From a bacterium (GTDB lineage: Bacteria; UBP15; UBA6099; DSWB01), in the NCBI GenBank assembly GCA_020061125.1, contig JAGUYV010000204.1, forward strand, positions 1 to 15,705: a DNA stretch of 15,705 nt, in the 5' to 3' direction. The notes under the pieces are model-generated. The model saw nothing but the letters and a program-made list of their open reading frames with translations. It had not been told where the DNA came from and searched no databases. The position numbers and the translations under genes were made by a program. Shown here piece by piece: positions 5,148 to 15,549 of this stretch; within the stretch, counting starts at the first letter, position 1, and each line of letters opens with the position of its first letter.

Positions 5148-7757
5148 ATGGCAACACAACAACCCAATGGAAAATCGGCGAAGCCGAACGGGGCAGGCAA
5201 GCCCGCTGCAAAGGCCAAGTCCGCAACCGGCAAAATTACGCGCAATAAAAAGCGCGGCAGCATGGGCTGCATGACCTGCCTGGCGGTTATGAGCGTGATC
5301 GTGGTCGCGGGCATCGTGGCGGCTCTGTGGGGCACAGCCTGGGGCGTTATGAAAGTCTCGAAAATGACCCAGGACCTGCCCAATGAAATCTCCCTGTTCC
5401 CCCTGGAGCACACCAGCTACATGTACGCGTCGGACGGCATGTTTCTCAAGGAACTGCACGGCGACGAGAACCGCGAGTACGCGAACATCAACGAACTGCC
5501 CGCGTCGCTGCAGCAGGCGGTCATAGCCATCGAGGACGAGCGCTACTACAAGCACAACGGCGTGGACATCGAGGGCGTGGGCCGCGCGTTCCGTGACTTC
5601 TTCGCTTCGCGCACCTTCTCCGGCGGCGGCGCCAGCACCATCACCATGCAGACCGCCAAGAACATCTTCCTGTCCCGCGAACAGACCTGGGACCGCAAAA
5701 TCAAGCAGGCCCTGCTCGCCATGGACCTGGAGAAGAAATATTCCAAGCAGGAAATCCTGGAGTATTACCTGAACCTGAACTACTTCGGCGAGGGCGCGTA
5801 CGGAGCGTCCAAAGCCGCCGAAGTGTATTATGGAAAAGACATCCGGAAACAGCGGCTGACCGTGGCGGAGTCGGCCATGCTCGCGGCCGTGCTCAAGGGG
5901 CCGGGCCTGTATTCCCCGTTCCGCAACCCGGACGCGGCCCTGCGCCGCCGCAACGCCGTGGTCCAGAAAATGCACGAACTGGGCTACATTTCCACGGGCG
6001 AATATCAGGAGGCCATCAACGAACCCCTGCCCCGCCGCCGCCATCACCGCGGCAGCCGGTTCATGTACTATGTAACCTTCGCCCAGGCGCAGCTCACGGA
6101 CAAAAAAGGGCCGTTCAAGTATTCCAACAAGGAAATCAACACCGAGGGCATGCGCATCTATGTGGCCATGGATCCCAAGCTGCAGTTTTTCGCCGAGCGC
6201 ACGGTGCGCGGCGGCGTGGTGGCCGCCAACCTGTTCCTGGCCCCGGGCCGCTCGGGCGCGGACGCCGCTCTGCTGGCCTATGCGCGCTCCACGGATGTGA
6301 ATCTGCTCACCGTGGACAGCATGGAAGCCTACCGCCAGTTCATCGAGGACCACATCGCGGAATATTGCTCGGTGTGCGTCAAGAAGGGCAAAGCCGGCGA
6401 CGGCGCATGCAACAAGATCGAGGCCTCGTTCGCGCCCCTGCCCGGAGTCAAAAAAGAAGGCAAGTGCTACGCCCTGGACATGTACAATCCCGGCACCTCG
6501 GAAGTGCGCTCGGACATCGTGAACAAAGTCAACGACATCAAACACGCGCGCGAAACCGCGCTGTCCACCAAGCGCGTGCAGCAGGGCGCCATTGCGGCCG
6601 TGGAAGTGCAGACCGGCCGCGTGCTGGCCCTTGCCGGCGGCGTGGGATTCGACGAATCCAAGTACAACCGCGCCTGGCAGGCCGAGCGCCAGCCCGGCTC
6701 TTCGTTTAAGCCCTTTGTATACATGACCGCCATCAAGCAGGGCTATCCCATGGAAAGCTCGGTGTCGGATTCCCGCTTCTGCATCCGGGACTGGTGTCCG
6801 CGCAACTATGGCGGCAGCTACGGCAGCGGCGCCATGGTCAGCTTCCACCAGGCGCTGGTTGTCTCGAAAAATGTGCCTGCGGTGCGCGTGGGGCAGATGG
6901 TGGGAACCGACGAAGTCATCGCACTCTGTCGCGATCTGGGCATCACCGGACACATGGATTCCACCCCGTCACTTCCCCTGGGCACGGCCTCGATATCGCC
7001 CCTGCAGATGGCCCTGGCCTACGGCGCCATCGCCAACGGCGGCTTCCGCATCAATCCAGTAGCCGTTGACAGAATCCTCACCCGACAGGGCACGCCCCTC
7101 TACAAATACGAGTTCAAGCGCGGCAAGCAGGTACTGTCCGACAATGTGGTGGCCCGCATCGTGCCGGTCATGCAGGATGTCATGACCCGCGGCACGGGCA
7201 CCGGAGCGCAAATCGGGTATCCCGCGGCGGGCAAAACCGGAACCACCAACAACTTCAACGACGCCTGGTTCGTGGGCTATACGCCCAAAATCGCAACGGC
7301 CGCCTGGCTGGGCAACGACGACAACTCCCTGCTCTGCACCACGGTCACAACGCGCGGCGGCACCCGCTACTGCGGCGGAGCGCACATCGCCGGCGGCACC
7401 ATCCCCGCGCCCTTCTGGCGCGACTTCATGAAACACGCGGCCGCGGAACTCGGGTCCGCGGAATTCGAACTGCCCCCCAAAGACACGGAAATGCACCGCG
7501 TGAGCGTCGGATCCGGCGCGCGCCGCGAAACTGAACCAAGCGCCGTGGAATTTGAAACCGATTACGAAAGCCTGGAGTTCAACCCGCCCGGCGCGGAAAT
7601 CGAGATTCAGGATGTGCCCGCGCCCACCAACAGGCCTCTGCCCAGGGACTTCTTCGAGGAGCCGCAGAGAAAACCGCCCAGAAGCGATCAGGATCTGTTC
7701 CCAAGAAACGACAATAACAACCGGCCGCCCGTGGCGGACGAAGAAAATCTGTTCTGA
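5148..7757 (+). CDS. mrcA: Penicillin-binding protein 1A family (bifunctional transglycosylase/transpeptidase)
   Basis: 869 residues from the ATG at 5148 (a TTG six codons earlier is less likely). It polymerises lipid II glycan strands and cross-links stem peptides on the outer face of the inner membrane. A Lys-rich cytoplasmic tail (1-37) is followed by one membrane segment (about 43-65). The GT51 domain shows AIEDERYYKH with catalytic Glu129, GGASTITMQ and KYSKQEILEYYLN with YFGEGAYGASKAAEVYYGK. The transpeptidase domain carries all three active-site motifs: SSFK (Ser518), SKN (573-575) and KTG (696-698). Between the two domains lies an insertion with four cysteines (407, 410, 421, 440). 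The last 100 or so residues are acidic, Pro/Asn-rich and probably disordered. It diverges from tmk and precedes secA by 93 nt. Confidence 0.93.
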   Translation: MATQQPNGKSAKPNGAGKPAAKAKSATGKITRNKKRGSMGCMTCLAVMSVIVVAGIVAALWGTAWGVMKVSKMTQDLPNEISLFPLEHTSYMYASDGMFLKELHGDENREYANINELPASLQQAVIAIEDERYYKHNGVDIEGVGRAFRDFFASRTFSGGGASTITMQTAKNIFLSREQTWDRKIKQALLAMDLEKKYSKQEILEYYLNLNYFGEGAYGASKAAEVYYGKDIRKQRLTVAESAMLAAVLKGPGLYSPFRNPDAALRRRNAVVQKMHELGYISTGEYQEAINEPLPRRRHHRGSRFMYYVTFAQAQLTDKKGPFKYSNKEINTEGMRIYVAMDPKLQFFAERTVRGGVVAANLFLAPGRSGADAALLAYARSTDVNLLTVDSMEAYRQFIEDHIAEYCSVCVKKGKAGDGACNKIEASFAPLPGVKKEGKCYALDMYNPGTSEVRSDIVNKVNDIKHARETALSTKRVQQGAIAAVEVQTGRVLALAGGVGFDESKYNRAWQAERQPGSSFKPFVYMTAIKQGYPMESSVSDSRFCIRDWCPRNYGGSYGSGAMVSFHQALVVSKNVPAVRVGQMVGTDEVIALCRDLGITGHMDSTPSLPLGTASISPLQMALAYGAIANGGFRINPVAVDRILTRQGTPLYKYEFKRGKQVLSDNVVARIVPVMQDVMTRGTGTGAQIGYPAAGKTGTTNNFNDAWFVGYTPKIATAAWLGNDDNSLLCTTVTTRGGTRYCGGAHIAGGTIPAPFWRDFMKHAAAELGSAEFELPPKDTEMHRVSVGSGARRETEPSAVEFETDYESLEFNPPGAEIEIQDVPAPTNRPLPRDFFEEPQRKPPRSDQDLFPRNDNNNRPPVADEENLF

Positions 7758-7834
7758 CACAGCGGCATGCGGCTATCCGCCGGGCCGGAGGGCGCGACGC
7801 GCCGCGCCGGTTCCGATTGGCCGCAACCATCAAC

Positions 7835-7841
7835 AGGAGTG
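7835..7841 (+). promoter_or_regulatory. Ribosome binding site of secA
   Basis: AGGAGTG ends 9 nt before the ATG at 7851. It decides for this start over the in-frame codon at 7767, whose extra 28 residues look unlike any SecA N-terminus. Confidence 0.65.
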
Positions 7842-7850
7842 ACAACTGGC

Positions 7851-10703
<2,853 letters not shown>

Positions 10704-10778
10704 CGCTCGAACGCCACTCCCGCCTCCCGCGCGGGATCAGTCGAATATCATTCACGCCGCGCCTCAATCCGCGGCCAC

Positions 10779-10784
10779 GGAGGA
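10779..10784 (+). promoter_or_regulatory. Ribosome binding site of prfB
   Basis: GGAGGA ends 9 nt before the ATG at 10794. It supports translation starting upstream of the in-frame TGA, as expected for frameshift-controlled prfB. Confidence 0.65.
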
Positions 10785-10793
10785 ATCATCATC

Positions 10794-11913
10794 ATGCTCG
10801 ACAGCTCATGGGTCAGCGAACTCAAGGAACTCCAGCAAAAGGTGGAAAACATGCGGGGGTATCTTTGACATAGACAGCCTCAAATCCGATATCCAAAAAC
10901 TTGACGCGCAGATGTCCGAGCCGGGTTTCTGGGACGACCCCGAGAAGACCCGGCCCGTGATTCAGGAAAGCAAGGTCAAGAAAAACCGCGTGTCCAGCTT
11001 CGACAAGGTGAACACGCGCGTGAACGACGCCCTGCTCATGGCCGAGATGGCCGCCGAGGAGGACGACGAGGACACCCTCGAGGAGGTGCATCGAGAACTG
11101 CCCGCCATCGAGAAGGAAGTCAAACTCTTCGAGTTGTCCACGCTCCTCACCGGCGAGTACGACACAGGGAACGCGCTGTTGAGCATCCACGCGGGCGCGG
11201 GCGGCACAGAGGCCCAGGACTGGGCCGAAATGCTCCTGCGCATGTATCTGCGCTGGACCGAGATCAAGGGCTACAAGACAGACATCCTCGACATCGGCGA
11301 GGGCGAGGAAGCGGGCATCAAGAGCGCCGTGGTGAGCGTGGAGGGGCCGAACTCATTCGGGTTTCTGCGCGCGGAAAAGGGCATCCACCGCCTGGTGCGC
11401 ATCAGCCCCTTCGACTCCAACAGCCGCCGCCACACCTCGTTCGCGTCCGTGGATGTCATCCCCGAGATCGAGGACGATGTGGATGTGGACATCAATCCCG
11501 ACGACCTCAAGATTGACACCTACCGCTCGGGCGGAGCGGGCGGCCAGCATGTGAACAAGACCGACTCGGCCGTGCGCATCACGCACCTGCCCACGGGCCT
11601 GGTGGTGCAGTGCCAGAACGAGCGCTCGCAGTTCAAGAACAAGGCCGGCGCCATGAAAATCCTCCGCGCGCGCCTGTTCGAGCTGTACCGCAAGCAACAG
11701 GAGGAAAAAGTCACCGAACTGCACGGGGAACTCAAGGACATCGCCTGGGGCAGCCAGATCCGCAGCTATGTGTTCCACCCCTACAACATGGTCAAGGATC
11801 TGCGCACGCGTGAGGAAACGGGCAATGTGCAGGCGGTCATGGACGGAGACATTGACGATTTCATCTGGGCATACCTGCAGATGGAGGCGCGTGACAAGTC
11901 CAAAACCCAGTGA
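10794..11913 (+). CDS. prfB: Peptide chain release factor 2, with programmed +1 frameshift
   Basis: RF2 recognises UAA and UGA stops and releases the finished peptide. The gene begins at the ATG at 10794 and reads 24 codons to CTT (10863-10865), where an in-frame TGA (10866-10868) follows. Shifting +1 there continues as GAC (10867-10869) to the TGA at 11911-11913, giving 372 residues (E. coli RF2 has 365). The shifted frame carries the stop-codon-reading SPF tripeptide (204-206), the [12 protein letters not shown]-like region ([12 protein letters not shown]) and the catalytic GGQ (249-251), almost the same positions as in E. coli. Reading only the second frame from 10912 would omit the N-terminal helix. 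This is autoregulation, not a broken gene: low RF2 stalls at the TGA and favours the shift. It lies between secA and the secreted 5'-nucleotidase-like gene. Confidence 0.96.
10855..10869 (+). promoter_or_regulatory. prfB programmed +1 frameshift site
   Basis: An internal Shine-Dalgarno-like GGGGG (10855-10859), a 3-nt TAT, the slippery CTT, then TGA followed by C. From GGGGG on it matches the classical E. coli site base for base. TGA-C is a poor terminator context, which promotes shifting when RF2 is scarce. Confidence 0.95.
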
Positions 11914-11976
11914 CGCGCCAGGTGAAAGGTCCGGACCCGGATTTTCATTATTTAAGGAATGATGCCAAGGCGCCTG

Positions 11977-11984
11977 TAAGGAGG
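11977..11984 (+). promoter_or_regulatory. Strong ribosome binding site of the 5'-nucleotidase-like gene
   Basis: TAAGGAGG, the best Shine-Dalgarno match in the window, ends 9 nt before the ATG at 11994. It selects this start, which also begins a clean signal peptide. Confidence 0.8.
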
Positions 11985-11993
11985 CCTGGAACC

Positions 11994-12629
11994 ATGAAAA
12001 CGAAAATTCTGCTGGTGAGTCTGCTGCTCATATTCACCGCGCCCGCCATGGCGCAGAACGCGCGCGAGGAAAACCCGTCTGAAATCCGCGAAACCCTTTC
12101 CGGTAATGTGGTGGCGGACGCCATGCGCAAGGCCATGGGCGCGGATGTAGCGTTCGTGAACGCCGGATCCCTGGGCGCCGCGGATCCGGGGAGCCGGATC
12201 AATCAGGAAAATCTGTCCACAGTCGTACTGTTTCCGGATGATGTGGTCGTGGCCGTGCGTCTGAAGGGCGCCGACATTCTGGCGGCTCTGGAAAAAAGCG
12301 CGGCCTCCCTGCCCCGCCGCTCCAGCGGCTTCCTGCAGGTTTCAGGCATCTCTTTCACCGCCGATCCGAACAAGAAAACCGGCGAGCGCATCAGCAATGT
12401 CAAGGTCAACGGAAAACCCCTTGACCCCCTGGCGTTTTACCGCACCGCGCTCACCGATTTCTTGAGCAGCGGCGGCAGCGGGTTCACTTCGTTCAAAAAC
12501 GGCAAGCAGATTGAAAACTCCCCCGAGCTTGCCATCGGAGACATCGTGATTAAACATGCTGTGATTGACGACGCGGCGCGCGACGCCGTGGGCGGGCGCA
12601 TCACCATCCTGCCCGTCAAATCCCAGTAG
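11994..12629 (+). CDS. Secreted stand-alone 5'-nucleotidase C-terminal domain protein
   Basis: 211 residues. A Sec signal peptide (MKTK, hydrophobic 5-17, cleavage after AMA at about residue 20) precedes a single domain matching the 5'-nucleotidase C-terminal family (5_nucleotid_C, as in UshA): SGNVVADAMRKAMGADVAFVN, VVAVRLKGADILAALEKS, SGFLQVSGISFTAD, ERISNVKVNGKPLDPLAFYRTALTDFLSSGGSGF. The catalytic metallophosphatase domain that normally precedes it is absent, and nothing like it lies upstream: the preceding gene is prfB. Compared with UshA from memory, the binding residues Arg410, Asn431 and Asp504 appear replaced (Gly61, Asp83, Ser162), while Phe498 is kept (Phe156). A nucleotidase activity by itself is therefore unlikely; it may bind a ligand or partner with a separate phosphatase. 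It ends at a strong terminator. Confidence 0.82.
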   Translation: MKTKILLVSLLLIFTAPAMAQNAREENPSEIRETLSGNVVADAMRKAMGADVAFVNAGSLGAADPGSRINQENLSTVVLFPDDVVVAVRLKGADILAALEKSAASLPRRSSGFLQVSGISFTADPNKKTGERISNVKVNGKPLDPLAFYRTALTDFLSSGGSGFTSFKNGKQIENSPELAIGDIVIKHAVIDDAARDAVGGRITILPVKSQ

Positions 12630-12657
12630 CGCCCCAAACGCTTTCAGCCAAAACATC

Positions 12658-12701
12658 AAAGCCGCCCGCGCCGTGATGCGCGGGCGGCTTTTGTTTTGTT
12701 T
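12658..12701 (+). terminator. Rho-independent terminator
   Basis: A perfect 14-bp stem (12658-12671 with 12678-12691), GC-rich, with a 6-nt loop CGTGAT, followed by T-rich sequence (TTTTGTTTTGTTTTT). It closes the PBP-secA-prfB-nucleotidase-like direction. The opposite gene ends at 12727; A-runs on the left side are weaker, so bidirectional use is only possible. Confidence 0.93.
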
Positions 12702-12726
12702 TTCTGCAAGCGCGCATGGCGCTTCT

Positions 12727-13359
12727 TCATTCAGGCTGTTTCTGCTCTTCTGCCGGAGCTTTGCTGTCTTCCTTGTTTGTCTGCATGTCAAGTTGCATCT
12801 GCGACACATTGAATATGTATTCCCATTTCCCGCCGATTTTGCCGACATAATATAGCGTTTTGTGCCGCGCTCCCCAGGCGTCCATTTCCTGGGTCAGCAA
12901 TCCGCATTCCGCGACCTTCAATTCCTGCAAATTCTTCTTCATGACTTTGTCGTCGTACGCGCCGCCGTTGGCCTTGTTCAGCGTCGCCAGCGCGTCGTCG
13001 CACGCCACGGTTTCTTCCTTGACCGTGCAGTTCTCGGGTTCCGGCACCATGTCCAGAAATCCCTCGGCCATGGATTTGGCCATCTCCACCAGGCCTTCCA
13101 GGGTCTGGCCGGCCCACAGGTTTTCCCGGTCCGTTACGATGAACACCTGGTTGTCAATCACATCCATGGTGATCTTCTTGATGGCCTCGCGGTCGCACAG
13201 ATCCTTTGGCATGGCGCCGAAATCCGGCTTGGGCGGTTCCTGTTTCACAGCGGCTTTGCCGTCCTTGCCGCCGTCTTTTTTGCCGCTGCACCCGGCCGCG
13301 GCCAGCATTGCGCATGCGGCGGCGAAAAGCATCACCGCAAACACGATTCTGTTGCGCAT
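12727..13359 (-). CDS. Putative lipoprotein of unknown function
   Basis: 210 residues. The N-terminus has MRNR, a hydrophobic stretch (5-22) and a lipobox-like LAAAGC with Cys24, predicting a lipidated, membrane-anchored protein. A Gly/Lys/Glu-rich linker (25-45) follows. The rest (about 50-195) is mixed alpha/beta with four cysteines (in LCDRE, NCTVKE, VACDD, AECGL) that could form two disulfides outside the cytoplasm. The tail is Lys/Glu/Gln-rich. A Trp-Gly-x-Arg and KIGGKWEYIFN near the C-terminus look like a beta-hairpin; no family is recognised. The ATG at 13359 is chosen over the much longer open frame to 15045, which is the shadow of comM, because of the ribosome site at 13368-13374 and the signal sequence. 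It diverges from comM. Confidence 0.85.
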   Translation of the reverse strand: MRNRIVFAVMLFAAACAMLAAAGCSGKKDGGKDGKAAVKQEPPKPDFGAMPKDLCDREAIKKITMDVIDNQVFIVTDRENLWAGQTLEGLVEMAKSMAEGFLDMVPEPENCTVKEETVACDDALATLNKANGGAYDDKVMKKNLQELKVAECGLLTQEMDAWGARHKTLYYVGKIGGKWEYIFNVSQMQLDMQTNKEDSKAPAEEQKQPE

Positions 13360-13367
13360 TCTCTTGT

Positions 13368-13374
13368 CCTCCCC
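13368..13374 (-). promoter_or_regulatory. Ribosome binding site of the lipoprotein gene
   Basis: GGGGAGG on the minus strand, 8 nt before the ATG at 13359. It supports the short lipoprotein start. Confidence 0.75.
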
Positions 13375-13389
13375 GTCGTGGTTTTCCAC

Positions 13390-13419
13390 AGGGTAACACC
13401 GGGGGCCGGACGGCGTCAA
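13390..13419 (-). promoter_or_regulatory. Possible promoter of the lipoprotein gene
   Basis: On the minus strand TTGACG (13414-13419, 5/6 to consensus), 18-nt spacer, TACCCT (13390-13395, weak -10). The position fits a leader of about 20-25 nt containing the ribosome site. Confidence 0.4.
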
Positions 13420-13453
13420 TGCAGTGCGCGTGTTGCGTTCCGGCTTCGCGGGG

Positions 13454-13482
13454 TTGTGCCAAACTTCTGTACAGTGTACAAT
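13454..13482 (+). promoter_or_regulatory. Promoter of comM giving a predicted leaderless mRNA
   Basis: TTGTGC (13454-13459), 17-nt spacer, TACAAT (13477-13482, 5/6). Exactly six bases (ACGGCC) follow before the ATG at 13489, so +1 falls on the start codon and there is no Shine-Dalgarno sequence. The -10 overlaps the second of two palindromic TGTACA hexamers (13468-13473 and 13475-13480), a possible regulator site. Confidence 0.6.
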
Positions 13483-13488
13483 ACGGCC

Positions 13489-15024
13489 ATGTTTGCTCGC
13501 ACCCGAAGCGCAGCCACCATGGGCATTGACGCCTATGTGGTGGATGTGGAAGTCCATATCGCATCCAAGGGATACAAGGATCCCGTGATCGTGGGTCTGC
13601 CCGACGCTGCGGTCAAGGAAAGCTGGCAGCGGGTCAAGCTGGCGCTGCGCAACAGCGAACTGCCGCACTCGGAGCACGCCACGACCGTGAATCTTGCGCC
13701 CGCGCACACGCGCAAGGAAGGGCCGTCGTTCGACCTGCCCATGGCCGTGGGCGTAATGGCGGCCAGCGAGGTGTTTTCCGGAGATCTGTGGGAGCAGCTC
13801 CTGTTCGTGGGCGAGTTGTCCCTGGACGGCAAGCTGCGGCATGTGAACGGCGTGCTCCCCATCGCGCTCATGGCCGAGCGCAAGGGATTCGCGGGCATTG
13901 TGCTGCCGTCCGCAAATGCCGCCGAAGCCGCGCTCGTTCAGAATCTCAAAGTGTACCCCGCAGACACTCTGGAGCAGGTGTACCGGTTCCTCACCGGCGA
14001 GTTCGTGATCGAATCGCACCCCCCGGCCGGGCCGGAGGTGTGGAACGCGAGGCCATCTTACGGCGTGGACTTTTTCGACGTCAAGGGACAGGAAGCAGCC
14101 AAGAGGGCCATGGAGATCGCGGCCGCGGGCAACCACAACATCATCATGGTCGGCCCGCCGGGCAGCGGAAAAACCATGCTGGCCCGCCGCCTGTCCACCA
14201 TCCTGCCCAATCTCACGCGCGAGGAGTGCCTCGAAGTCACCAAGCTGTACAGCATCAAGGGCCTTCTGCGCGGAGGCGACGATGTGGTGCGCACGCGCCC
14301 GTTCCGCAGCCCGCATCATACCATCTCGAACATCGCCCTGGTCGGCGGCGGCACGATTCCCAAGCCCGGCGAGGTGTCCCTGGCCCATTTCGGCGTGCTG
14401 TTCCTGGACGAACTGCCCGAGTACAAACGCGATGTGCTCGAAGTGCTGCGCCAGCCCCTCGAAGACGGCACCGTGAGCATCGCCCGCGCCGCGCAGTCCC
14501 TGTCCTTCCCAGCGTCTTTCATCCTCGTGGGCGCTATGAACCCCTGCCCCTGCGGCTGGATGGGCGACTATGTGCGCGAGTGCACCTGCGCACCGCACCA
14601 GATCCAAAACTACCTCAAGAAAATCTCCGGCCCGCTTCTGGACCGCATTGACATCCATGTGGATGTCCCCCGGCTCGAACCCGAAAAACTCTCCTCCACC
14701 CCCACCGGCGAAACCTCCGAGGTCATCCGCGCGCGCACCCAGGAGGCGCGCGAGCGCCAGCTCCGCCGATACCGCGACGAACACATCTTCTCCAACGGAG
14801 AACTCGGCGGCCGCTTGCTGCGCAAATACTGCGCCCTGCCCCAGGACGCTGAAGACACCCTTATGCTCGCCATCAAGTCCTTCGGCTTCACCGCACGCGC
14901 CTACGACCGCATCCGCAAGCTCGCGCGCACCATCGCAGACCTCGCGGGCCGCGACCAGATCTCGCAGGCCGACATCGCCGAAGCCATCCAGTTGCGCAAC
15001 CTCGACAGAAAGTACTGGGGCTGA
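13489..15024 (+). CDS. comM: YifB/ComM family Mg-chelatase-like AAA+ ATPase
   Basis: 511 residues, the normal length. ComM is a hexameric branch-migration helicase that helps integrate incoming DNA during natural transformation; the family is also widespread in bacteria not known to be competent. The N-terminal domain has IVGLPDAAVKES, VNLAPAHTRKEGPSFDLPMAVGV and FVGELSLDGKLRHVNGVLP. The ATPase core has Walker A GPPGSGKT (222-229, Lys228), RSPHHTIS, and Walker B LFLDELPE (Asp307, Glu308). A cysteine cluster NPCPCG...C-T-C (Cys353, 355, 365, 367) looks zinc-binding and is typical of the family. The Mg_chelatase C-terminal helical domain ends the protein. The start at 13489 matches the usual M-x-A-R-T-x-S-A opening. 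The gene contains the window's only ACGT (14078). Confidence 0.95.
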   Translation: MFARTRSAATMGIDAYVVDVEVHIASKGYKDPVIVGLPDAAVKESWQRVKLALRNSELPHSEHATTVNLAPAHTRKEGPSFDLPMAVGVMAASEVFSGDLWEQLLFVGELSLDGKLRHVNGVLPIALMAERKGFAGIVLPSANAAEAALVQNLKVYPADTLEQVYRFLTGEFVIESHPPAGPEVWNARPSYGVDFFDVKGQEAAKRAMEIAAAGNHNIIMVGPPGSGKTMLARRLSTILPNLTREECLEVTKLYSIKGLLRGGDDVVRTRPFRSPHHTISNIALVGGGTIPKPGEVSLAHFGVLFLDELPEYKRDVLEVLRQPLEDGTVSIARAAQSLSFPASFILVGAMNPCPCGWMGDYVRECTCAPHQIQNYLKKISGPLLDRIDIHVDVPRLEPEKLSSTPTGETSEVIRARTQEARERQLRRYRDEHIFSNGELGGRLLRKYCALPQDAEDTLMLAIKSFGFTARAYDRIRKLARTIADLAGRDQISQADIAEAIQLRNLDRKYWG

Positions 15025-15031
15025 TATTTCG

Positions 15032-15059
15032 TCCACGAAGAGCACGAAAAGGCACGAAG
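15032..15059 (+). repeat. CACGAAG inverted repeat, left arm
   Basis: 28 nt built from three near-tandem CACGAA(G/A) units at 9-10 nt spacing. It matches the reverse complement of 15453-15480 at 25 of 28 positions. It starts 8 nt after the comM stop and ends 1 nt before the next gene's ATG. Confidence 0.85.
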
Positions 15060-15060
15060 A

Positions 15061-15450
15061 ATGAACACCAAGAGAGACGACATTCTATTCAAAGATGAAG
15101 TGTATGAAATCATAGGCGCGGCTATCGAAGTTCACATGCAACTTGGATCTGGATTTCTGGAAGCTGTATATCAGGAGGCCATGGAAAAAGAGCTTGCGGA
15201 ACGGCAAATCCCTTTCCATGCGCAAACGCCGATAAGAATTTATTACAAAAGCAAACCTCTGGATAAAGAGTACATAGCCGATTTTCTCTGCTATTCCAAG
15301 ATCATCGTTGAAATCAAAGCCATGGACAAAACAGGAACGCGCGAACAAGCCCAGCTCATCAATTACCTCAAAGCCTCACGCCACAGGCTTGGTCTCTTAA
15401 TCAACTTCGGCAGTCGTCACAAACTGCAATGGGAAAGACTCATTTTGTGA
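15061..15450 (+). CDS. GxxExxY family protein, PD-(D/E)XK nuclease-like
   Basis: 129 residues. The naming motif is GSGFLEAVY with Gly31, Glu34 and Tyr37. A nuclease-like core follows: Asp74 in YIADF, then Glu84-x-Lys86 in VEIKA, and Gln98-x3-Tyr102 in AQLINYLKAS, as expected of the PD-(D/E)XK fold. The family is known in many environmental bacteria, often as many copies per genome; its biological role is not established to my knowledge. The whole gene lies precisely between two inverted CACGAAG repeat arms, the left ending 1 nt before ATG and the right starting 2 nt after the TGA. Codon use is visibly more AT-rich than the flanking comM and rdgB genes. Only a weak GAAGA serves as a ribosome site. 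Together this suggests an acquired cassette inserted between comM and rdgB. Confidence 0.88.
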   Translation: MNTKRDDILFKDEVYEIIGAAIEVHMQLGSGFLEAVYQEAMEKELAERQIPFHAQTPIRIYYKSKPLDKEYIADFLCYSKIIVEIKAMDKTGTREQAQLINYLKASRHRLGLLINFGSRHKLQWERLIL

Positions 15451-15452
15451 CA

Positions 15453-15480
15453 CTTCGTGCGTCTTCGTGCCCTTCGTGGA
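15453..15480 (-). repeat. CACGAAG inverted repeat, right arm
   Basis: The reverse complement of the left arm with three mismatches, again three CACGAAG units. It begins 2 nt after the GxxExxY stop codon. The two arms could pair in the transcript or as cruciform DNA. Confidence 0.85.
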
Positions 15481-15508
15481 TCAATTTCTCTTCAATTCCG
15501 GGCGCCGC

Positions 15509-15514
15509 TATAAT
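15509..15514 (+). promoter_or_regulatory. -10 element upstream of rdgB
   Basis: A perfect TATAAT in a GC-rich setting, 35 nt before the ATG at 15550. No good -35 is seen (TTTCTC at 15485-15490 would be at 18 nt). It would give a leader of about 29 nt. Confidence 0.5.
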
Positions 15515-15536
15515 ATCGCCTGTGGCATAACGCTCC

Positions 15537-15542
15537 GGGAGG
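15537..15542 (+). promoter_or_regulatory. Ribosome binding site of rdgB
   Basis: GGGAGG, 7 nt before the ATG at 15550. It fixes the start. Confidence 0.7.
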
Positions 15543-15549
15543 CGCACGC

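Noticed and set aside
7791-7803. GGCGC-GAC-GCGCC hairpin between the PBP gene and secA
   Set aside because: A five-base stem with no following T-run is expected by chance in such GC-rich sequence.
10866-10868. In-frame TGA near the start of prfB as evidence of a pseudogene
   Set aside because: It is the known programmed frameshift stop, with the complete signal around it.
12862-13488. The comM frame stays open upstream to 12862
   Set aside because: That extension runs antisense through the lipoprotein gene, while the conserved YifB/ComM N-terminus and the promoter both point to 13489.
15032-15480. CACGAAG repeats as a CRISPR array
   Set aside because: The units are only 7 nt long, 9-10 nt apart without unique spacers of normal length, and a gene lies between the two arms; no cas genes are present.
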